DNA of 64,000 bases from Shimia ponticola (GTDB lineage Bacteria > Pseudomonadota > Alphaproteobacteria > Rhodobacterales > Rhodobacteraceae). The notes beneath the pieces were generated by a model that saw only the letters and a list, made by a program, of their open reading frames with translations, did no database searches and had not been told where the DNA came from. Both the position numbers and the translations under genes were made by a program. Shown in pieces: positions 58,808 to 64,000 of this stretch. The stretch's first letter is position 1. The number at the start of each line of letters is the position of its first letter. The stretch covers positions 186,001 to 250,000 of the forward strand of contig NZ_VCDK01000001.1 in the NCBI RefSeq assembly GCF_007995215.1, given 5' to 3'.

Positions 58808-60675
58808 GCCGCGTCGTCCTTTTTCTGCAAACCCGCAACGATCTGGGTCTCCAGGTCGTTGCGCAACTCCTTCGCGCGGGCCACATAAGCTTCGTTTTCG
58901 GCGATAGGCACGTCAGGCTCCCAAAGTGCCGCCAATTCGCGCAAGGCATGGCGGTCATGACGGAAGAAGTTCTTTTCGATCTCATAGGCGTCAAAATCCG
59001 CGACACCCATGTTTTCCAGAACATAGCGGCCAGCACGCAATGAACTGTCGAACATCTCGCGGACAATATCGTCAGCGCCAGCACTAAAAAGCTCATAGGC
59101 CGCCACACGATCTCGGGCCCGGGCCACGATATGCAAGTCAGGCCGCACGCGACGGGCATAGGTCACAAGCGTAAGCGCCGCCTTGGCATCATCCAGCGCG
59201 ACAACCAGTATCTTGGCGTCATTCAATCCGGCGGCATGCAACAAGTCAGGGCGCGTCGGGTCGCCAAAGAACCCTTTGAACCCAAACTTCCGCATGAGCT
59301 GGATGGTTTCCAGATTGTGGTCGAGCACCGTGGTCTGAAAACCAGCGCTTTGCACCATACGGTTCACCGTCTGCCCAAACCGTCCAACCCCGGCGATGAT
59401 GATCCTTCCCTGGGCATTGATCTCATCCGGTTCAGGGGCGTCTGGCGACGGCGCACGGCGCGAAATGCGCTCGAAGACAATGAACAGGAACGGCGTCAGC
59501 ACCATCGACAAGGCGATGATCAAAAGCAACAGCTGGCTCAGCGACTGCCCAAGGACCGACGTCTGAAGGGCGACAGAGATCAGAACAAATCCGAACTCAC
59601 CAGCCTGCGCAAGCGACAGCGTCACGAGCCAGCGCGCGCGCCCACGCAAACGGAACACCGTCGCAAGCCCGAACAAAATCGCGCCTTTCAGCGTGATCAA
59701 CCCAATCGTCAGCGCCAGAATGGCGATCGGGTTTCCAAGAAACACGGCAACATTGATCCCAGCCCCGACCGTGAGGAAGAACAGCCCAAGCAAAAGGCCC
59801 TTGAAGGGTTCGATATCGCTTTCAAGCTCGTGTCTGAATTCCGAGTTCGCAAGCACAACACCCGCCAGAAAGGCCCCCAACGCGGGCGACAGCCCGACGA
59901 GATACATCAACGTCGCAATGCCGACGACGATGAAGAGCGCAAGCGCCGTATTGAGTTCGCGCAGGCCTGTCGCGGCGATGAACCGGTAAATCGGGCGCAT
60001 CAGGAACATGCCCACCAGAATGATCCCGACGATCGCCGCCAAAGTCACAAGCGTCACACCCCAAGCCGGCAAGCCCTCGACAAGCGACACGGAATGATGA
60101 CCGGCATCGGCTGTTTCAAGCGAAGGACGAGAGATCGATCCGTCTGGGTTGCCAATCACAGTCGGGGCCAAAGCAAGCAACGGCAGAAAGGCCAGCATCG
60201 GGATGACGGCGATGTCCTGTGTCAGCAGAACGGAAAAGGCCGAGCGCCCGCCTTGCGTCCCCATCAGGCCCTTTTCAGACAAGGTCTGAACCACGATGGC
60301 GGTTGAAGACAGGGCAAAGATCAGGCCGATCGCGACCGACGTCGGCCATGGTTGCCCCAACCAGAATGCGCCCCCTGCAATGGCGGCCGTGCTGATCCCG
60401 ACCTGCAGCCCGCCCAGCCCGATCAGACGGTCTCGCATGTCCCACAAAACGCGCGGCTCAAGCTCCAGCCCGATGAGGAACAGCATCATCACAACACCGA
60501 ACTCGGCCACGTGCTGAATTTCGGTCATGTCGTCGACCACACCGAACACCGGCCCGATCAGCACGCCAGCGATCAGATAGCCCAGCACCGATCCAAGCCC
60601 GAGGCGGATCGCCAACGGCACAGCCAGCAACGCCATGCCCAGATACAGCGTCGCCTCTAGCAGAAATTCGATCAT
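58804..60675 (-). CDS. CPA2 monovalent cation:proton antiporter (Kef-type) with NAD-binding domain
   Basis: A 623-residue membrane protein. About twelve transmembrane segments (residues 1-380) carry Gly-Leu-Glu-Leu-Glu-Pro and the gated core [10 protein letters not shown]. A TrkA-N/RCK domain follows, with Gly-Val-Gly-Arg-Phe-Gly-Gln (near 415) binding NAD(H) or glutathione. KefB/KefC proteins expel potassium in exchange for protons during electrophile stress. A gating KefF/KefG partner is not adjacent. AAAGG precedes the ATG. Confidence 0.9.
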   Translation of the reverse strand: MIEFLLEATLYLGMALLAVPLAIRLGLGSVLGYLIAGVLIGPVFGVVDDMTEIQHVAEFGVVMMLFLIGLELEPRVLWDMRDRLIGLGGLQVGISTAAIAGGAFWLGQPWPTSVAIGLIFALSSTAIVVQTLSEKGLMGTQGGRSAFSVLLTQDIAVIPMLAFLPLLALAPTVIGNPDGSISRPSLETADAGHHSVSLVEGLPAWGVTLVTLAAIVGIILVGMFLMRPIYRFIAATGLRELNTALALFIVVGIATLMYLVGLSPALGAFLAGVVLANSEFRHELESDIEPFKGLLLGLFFLTVGAGINVAVFLGNPIAILALTIGLITLKGAILFGLATVFRLRGRARWLVTLSLAQAGEFGFVLISVALQTSVLGQSLSQLLLLIIALSMVLTPFLFIVFERISRRAPSPDAPEPDEINAQGRIIIAGVGRFGQTVNRMVQSAGFQTTVLDHNLETIQLMRKFGFKGFFGDPTRPDLLHAAGLNDAKILVVALDDAKAALTLVTYARRVRPDLHIVARARDRVAAYELFSAGADDIVREMFDSSLRAGRYVLENMGVADFDAYEIEKNFFRHDRHALRELAALWEPDVPIAENEAYVARAKELRNDLETQIVAGLQKKDDAA

Positions 60676-60698
60676 GGTTTTGCCTTTCGCAATGGTCC

Positions 60699-61160
60699 CT
60701 AGACGGGAAGTCCGGCGTCCGGTTTCGGTTGATCCATAACAATCTGACTTTGCACACGGGCAACAGAGGGGTTGGGCAGAATGACCGCGTGGATGAGGTG
60801 ATTAAGCCGCGCAAGATCGGGTGTGTATACGCGCAGCAGGTAGTCGGCCTCTCCGGTCAGCGTCCAGGCGCTGATAACTTCGGCCCGGGCGCGGATCATG
60901 GTCAGGAACGCGGCTGCATCCTGTGGAACCTGACTGGCCATCTGGACCTGAATGAATGCCTGCACATCCAAACCCAACGTCGCTGGCGAAAGCTGCGCAA
61001 CATAGGCGCGGATGTATCCCGCCTCTTCAAGTCGTGCTTTCCGGCGGGAAATCTGGCTAGGCGACAGGTTGAGCGTTCCAGACAGGTCAGCTGCGCTGGC
61101 CTGCGCGTTTCGCTGTAAAGCGGAGAGCAGTCGCACATCCACAGGATCAAGTATTTGCAT
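60699..61160 (-). CDS. Lrp/AsnC-family transcriptional regulator
   Basis: A 153-residue regulator: an N-terminal winged HTH (Asp-Val-Arg-Leu-Leu-Ser-Ala-Leu-Gln-Arg-Asn-Ala, then Leu-Ser-Pro-Ser-Gln-Ile-Ser-Arg-Arg) and a C-terminal RAM ligand domain with Gly-Glu-Ala-Asp-Tyr-Leu-Leu-Arg-Val. The ATG at 61160 is chosen because the upstream extension is not family-like. It is divergent from hpd, so it likely senses an aromatic amino acid and controls hpd; the ligand is inferred only. An inverted repeat spans its start. Confidence 0.9.
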   Translation of the reverse strand: MQILDPVDVRLLSALQRNAQASAADLSGTLNLSPSQISRRKARLEEAGYIRAYVAQLSPATLGLDVQAFIQVQMASQVPQDAAAFLTMIRARAEVISAWTLTGEADYLLRVYTPDLARLNHLIHAVILPNPSVARVQSQIVMDQPKPDAGLPV

Positions 61161-61195
61161 GCGATATTTTTGTGAATTTTTGTCAAACCATGCAA
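61155..61195. promoter_or_regulatory. Inverted repeat across the lrp/hpd divergent promoter
   Basis: TTGCATG (61155-61161, spanning the AsnC-family start codon) pairs with CATGCAA (61189-61195). The A/T-rich 27-bp spacer (T-runs) is typical of Lrp-type binding regions. Autoregulation by the adjacent AsnC-family protein is inferred. Confidence 0.4.
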
Positions 61196-61294
61196 GTCCA
61201 GCGCACAGTATCGCGGTTTGCGCCTCGCTGATGCGAGACATATGCGTGATTTTTGGGCGATCCTGCGCATGCAAGCGATCGCATGAGGTATCCA

Positions 61295-62389
61295 ATGGGT
61301 CCATTCCCCCACGACGCGCCACGCGCGACCATTACCGCCGACAATCCCGCCGGGACCGACGGGTTTGAATTTGTGGAATTCGCTCACCCCGATCCGGATG
61401 TACTGCGCACCACATTCCGGCAGATGGGATATGCCCACACAGCCACGCACAAAGAGCGGGCCGTCGAGATATGGCAACAGGGAGATATCACGTACATCCT
61501 CAACGCGGATCCACAGAGTCACGCGTCCCAATTCGTGGCGGATCACGGGCCCTGCGCCCCATCCATGGCATGGCGCGTGGTGGATGCGCAGCATGCGTTT
61601 GGTCATGCCGTCTCGAAAGGGGCCAAGCCTTATACCGGGCCGGGCAAAACCATTGACGTTCCGGCCATCTACGGGATTGGTGGGAGCCTCATCTACCTTG
61701 TCGATCAGTATTTCGATGCCAGCCCTTACAATGTAGAGTTCGATTGGGTCGCGGACGCGCACCCAGAGGGCGTCGGTTTCCACTACCTCGATCACCTCAC
61801 GCACAACGTGCACAAAGGGAACATGGATACATGGTTCCGGTTCTACCGTGACCTGTTCAACTTTCGCGAAATCCGGTTTTTCGACATCGAGGGAAAATAC
61901 ACCGGCCTCTTGTCGCGGGCTCTGACCTCGCCCTGCGGGCGCATCCGCATTCCCATCAACGAGGATCGGAGTGAAACCGGTCAGATCGTCGAGTATCTCA
62001 AACGATACAACGGCGAAGGCATCCAGCACATCGCCGTGGGTGCGCGCGATATATACTCCGCCGTTGATGCAATCGCCGCCAATGGTGTGCGCTTCATGCC
62101 TGCCCCGCCAGACACTTACTATGGCCTGTCGCATGATCGCGTCGTCGGGCACCAAGAGCCCATCGAGGCATTGCGCAAGCACGGCATCCTGATTGACGGA
62201 GAAGGGGTCGTCGACGGAGGCGAAACCCGCATCCTGCTTCAGATATTCTCAAAGACCGTCATTGGACCGATCTTTTTTGAGTTCATTCAGCGCAAAGGTG
62301 ACGACGGATTTGGCGAGGGCAATTTCAAGGCTCTGTTCGAAAGCATCGAGGCCGATCAGATTGCGCGCGGTGTTCTGGCTGTCGAATGA
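61295..62389 (+). CDS. hpd: 4-hydroxyphenylpyruvate dioxygenase
   Basis: A 364-residue non-heme iron dioxygenase converting 4-hydroxyphenylpyruvate to homogentisate in tyrosine degradation. The 2-His-1-Glu iron ligands sit in Tyr-Leu-Asp-His-Leu-Thr-His, Ile-Gln-His-Ile-Ala-Val-Gly and Phe-Phe-Glu-Phe-Ile-Gln-Arg. The C-terminal Gly-Phe-Gly-Glu-Gly-Asn-Phe gate helix is intact. GAGGT 7 bp before the ATG at 61295 decides the start. No hmgA/fahA neighbours are in the window. Confidence 0.95.
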   Translation: MGPFPHDAPRATITADNPAGTDGFEFVEFAHPDPDVLRTTFRQMGYAHTATHKERAVEIWQQGDITYILNADPQSHASQFVADHGPCAPSMAWRVVDAQHAFGHAVSKGAKPYTGPGKTIDVPAIYGIGGSLIYLVDQYFDASPYNVEFDWVADAHPEGVGFHYLDHLTHNVHKGNMDTWFRFYRDLFNFREIRFFDIEGKYTGLLSRALTSPCGRIRIPINEDRSETGQIVEYLKRYNGEGIQHIAVGARDIYSAVDAIAANGVRFMPAPPDTYYGLSHDRVVGHQEPIEALRKHGILIDGEGVVDGGETRILLQIFSKTVIGPIFFEFIQRKGDDGFGEGNFKALFESIEADQIARGVLAVE

Positions 62390-64000
62390 TCAGCTTGGGA
62401 TATCAAGCGTGATGTTGCGTCCGCCTTTGACGTAGCGGATCTGGCTTTCGCCGATGGCGGCGACGCGTCCACCGTCAACACGGTCCCCAACTTTGACCTT
62501 TACAAAGCGTCCATTGGCCAACCGGACCAAAGCCTGACGATTGGACGGTTTGCCATAGACGCCGATCAGGTTCACGCGGCGCAGGTTGATCGCGTTGTCG
62601 GATGTTGCTGCCCGCGCCACGCTTGCGCGGGTTGGGCCGCTGGGCCGTGTTGTCCGTGGCGCGACCGCTGCAACCTTTTGAACTGTGCCGGGTTGCGATT
62701 TGCGCGCGTTGGCGACGATCTTGTCAAAGTTGCGTGGGCGCGCTTCTGGGCGGGCGGAGGTCGCAACAGCAAATTTCGATGCAACGATTGCCTCTGGTTC
62801 GGTGTTTGCGGCCTCCGCGGCGGCAAGCGCAGCGGCAATGGCCGCTTCTTCTTCTGCGGCCGCCTTGGCTTCGGCGGCTTGCTTGGCCGCCTCGGGCCGC
62901 AAACGAGGGCGGAACGATGCCAATTCAGAACGGCTGAAACCGCCCAGGTCAAAGCGTTCTTGCGCTTCTGCCAAGCCGTCGGGGCGCGCACGAGGCCGGA
63001 AGGACGCCAACCGGCTATCTTCTGCCTCGGTTGTTTGTGTCTCCACGCTTGGCACCCTGAGGGGCGGCACAAGCGCGGGGCGACCTGCAATCACCGTGTA
63101 GCCACCCGGCGTCACAGTCCCGTCAGGCGTGGCGATTACCAGCCCGCGTGTATCCACATCAAACGTCTCGCCGAAGGCAGGCGGCAGGGGTTGCGATGCA
63201 GGCCTAGTATCAATGCCCAACGTCGCAGGCGGAAGCGCTACAGCGTCCTGTGACCCGATAACAGCATCAATCGACGCAACATAAAGATCATCCAGATTGG
63301 CGCTTGCTGGCGGTCTTGGCGCGTCCGGGGCACGCTGCCAAATGCCCGTTGCCGCGTAGGTCCGTTGCAGTTCCGCGTCGCTGATCAGGGGGACTGCGGG
63401 ACCTTCAGGCTCTGTGAGTTCATCACCCAATGGTGTCTGAATGATTTCGTCCAGTGCAGCACCGTCAGACACCATTTCCCCGTCGGGCAACGCAATGCTG
63501 CCGGGCGGTAAAGAGGCCACTTCCTGTGTCTCGTCCTTGCCCGAGAACAGACGCGACAGCCGGTCTCCGGACAGCCCGGTTGCAAACGCAGCCACGGCCA
63601 AGAGGATCAAGATCAGGATCGCCGTCAGGATCAGGCCAAGGAACCGAGGTTTTCCACCCACACGCGCGCCCGCCGGGGCAGGCGCGTCGAAAGCAGTCAG
63701 CGGAGTGCGCCGTTTGGGCGTGGTCGTGTTGGTCGGCGTGGGTGCTCCGGTTTCCGTGCCATCCGTCGCATCGCGGTCCTGGTTGGCGGGGCGGCGACGG
63801 CTTCGGAACATGCCCGCCAAGGCGCCGCCTGTGCCTTCATTGTCTGCAATCGCGGCGCTTCCCGGCCGCAGAGAGGCGGCAGCGATCGATTGCTCAGAGG
63901 CAGGCGCGGGAGCGCTCGCTTGTGCCGATCCCAACGGTGGAACGGACGCTATTGCGTCGGACGAAGGATTGACCGCAAGGCGCGGCGCGCGCTCGGAGAT
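62390..64000 (-). CDS. Large membrane-anchored protein with PilP/GspC-like C-terminal domain (5' end outside window)
   Basis: At least 536 residues; the frame is open to the window edge. An N-terminal Pro/Ala/Thr-rich cytoplasmic region precedes a single transmembrane helix (Leu-Ile-Leu-Thr-Ala-Ile-Leu-Ile-Leu-Ile-Leu-Leu). A long Ala/Glu/Pro-rich periplasmic linker follows, containing Leu-Ala-Ser-Phe-Arg-Pro-Arg-x-Arg-Pro twice. The last ~65 residues (Arg-Gln-Ala-Leu-Val-Arg-Leu ... Lys-Val-Gly-Asp-Arg-Val-Asp-Gly-Gly-Arg-Val) look like the HR/PilP domain of secretion-system proteins. The function is unknown; the membrane-spanning design suggests an envelope-complex part. Confidence 0.75.
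   Translation of the reverse strand: MSERAPRLAVNPSSDAIASVPPLGSAQASAPAPASEQSIAAASLRPGSAAIADNEGTGGALAGMFRSRRRPANQDRDATDGTETGAPTPTNTTTPKRRTPLTAFDAPAPAGARVGGKPRFLGLILTAILILILLAVAAFATGLSGDRLSRLFSGKDETQEVASLPPGSIALPDGEMVSDGAALDEIIQTPLGDELTEPEGPAVPLISDAELQRTYAATGIWQRAPDAPRPPASANLDDLYVASIDAVIGSQDAVALPPATLGIDTRPASQPLPPAFGETFDVDTRGLVIATPDGTVTPGGYTVIAGRPALVPPLRVPSVETQTTEAEDSRLASFRPRARPDGLAEAQERFDLGGFSRSELASFRPRLRPEAAKQAAEAKAAAEEEAAIAAALAAAEAANTEPEAIVASKFAVATSARPEARPRNFDKIVANARKSQPGTVQKVAAVAPRTTRPSGPTRASVARAATSDNAINLRRVNLIGVYGKPSNRQALVRLANGRFVKVKVGDRVDGGRVAAIGESQIRYVKGGRNITLDIPS

Noticed and set aside
59131-60306. A 391-codon frame on the plus strand opposite the Kef antiporter
   Set aside because: Arg/Gln/His-rich reverse complement of membrane-protein codons; not protein-like.

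Overview
The window is ordinary-density chromosome of an alphaproteobacterium, almost certainly a marine-type Rhodobacteraceae (Roseobacter group). Several things point there together: the nrdR-ribD / ribE-ribB-ribH-nusB riboflavin cluster, a dnaG-rpoD pair, a MmcB gene behind a textbook alphaproteobacterial SOS box (GTTC-N7-GTTC), a SUV3-like helicase followed by an HslR-type S4 protein, fdxA and carD, a tRNA-His with an A discriminator and no encoded G-1, a heterotetrameric sarcosine oxidase operon, and a LuxI/LuxR pair. No phage, insertion sequence, CRISPR array or rRNA operon was seen.

Layout. 1-2.3 kb: lipoprotein start (cut by the window edge), TetR regulator, 3-hydroxyisobutyrate-dehydrogenase-type oxidoreductase and a small membrane protein. 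2.3-5.3 kb (minus): three Tad-type pilus pseudopilin/TadG-like genes. 5.5-7.5 kb: glutamate dehydrogenase behind a possible leader terminator, and a small exported protein. 7.6-14.6 kb: soxBDAG sarcosine oxidase, meeting a convergent isomerase/desaturase pair. 14.7-20.7 kb: dnaG, rpoD, then two tandem QueC-like PP-loop proteins (the first translationally overlapping rpoD) and a HlyU-family gene. 20.7-23.3 kb: a small repeat peptide, an SDR, a GH16 glycanase, a small exported protein and YjbQ. 23.4-33.1 kb: nrdR and riboflavin genes, split by a minus-strand capsule export/Kdo-transferase operon (kpsS, Wza/KpsD-like gene, kpsC). 33.1-36.2 kb: esterase, then a quorum-sensing island (luxI, luxR, and a divergent gene encoding only the autoinducer-binding domain). 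36.2-41.1 kb: mmcB, a GNAT pseudogene, tRNA-His, ChaN-like gene, rluD and rpoH. 41.1-41.4 kb: rpoH terminator and an unusual ~175-nt imperfect palindrome. 41.4-49.7 kb: Gfo/Idh/MocA oxidoreductase, pepF, and a five-gene overlapping operon with ATP-dependent DNA ligase and its partner exonuclease. 49.8-56.9 kb: aldolase, lipase, SCP2, TPR, helicase, S4, ferredoxin and CarD, with a structured intergenic RNA candidate. 56.9-64 kb: cobS/cobT, Kef antiporter, AsnC regulator/hpd, and a large partial membrane-anchored protein.

Functionally the window mixes core information processing (primase, sigma-70, heat-shock sigma, NusB, pseudouridine synthase, helicase), cofactor synthesis (riboflavin, cobalamin lower-ligand assembly), amino acid and methylated-amine catabolism (glutamate dehydrogenase, sarcosine oxidase, 4-hydroxyphenylpyruvate dioxygenase), surface functions (Tad pilus, capsule) and signalling (acyl-homoserine lactone). 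The items I consider least explained are the tandem TGGWDST PP-loop proteins, the HTH-less LuxR paralogue with nearby palindromes, the foldback element after rpoH and the structured segment between fdxA and carD. All calls are from reading the sequence; no search was run.
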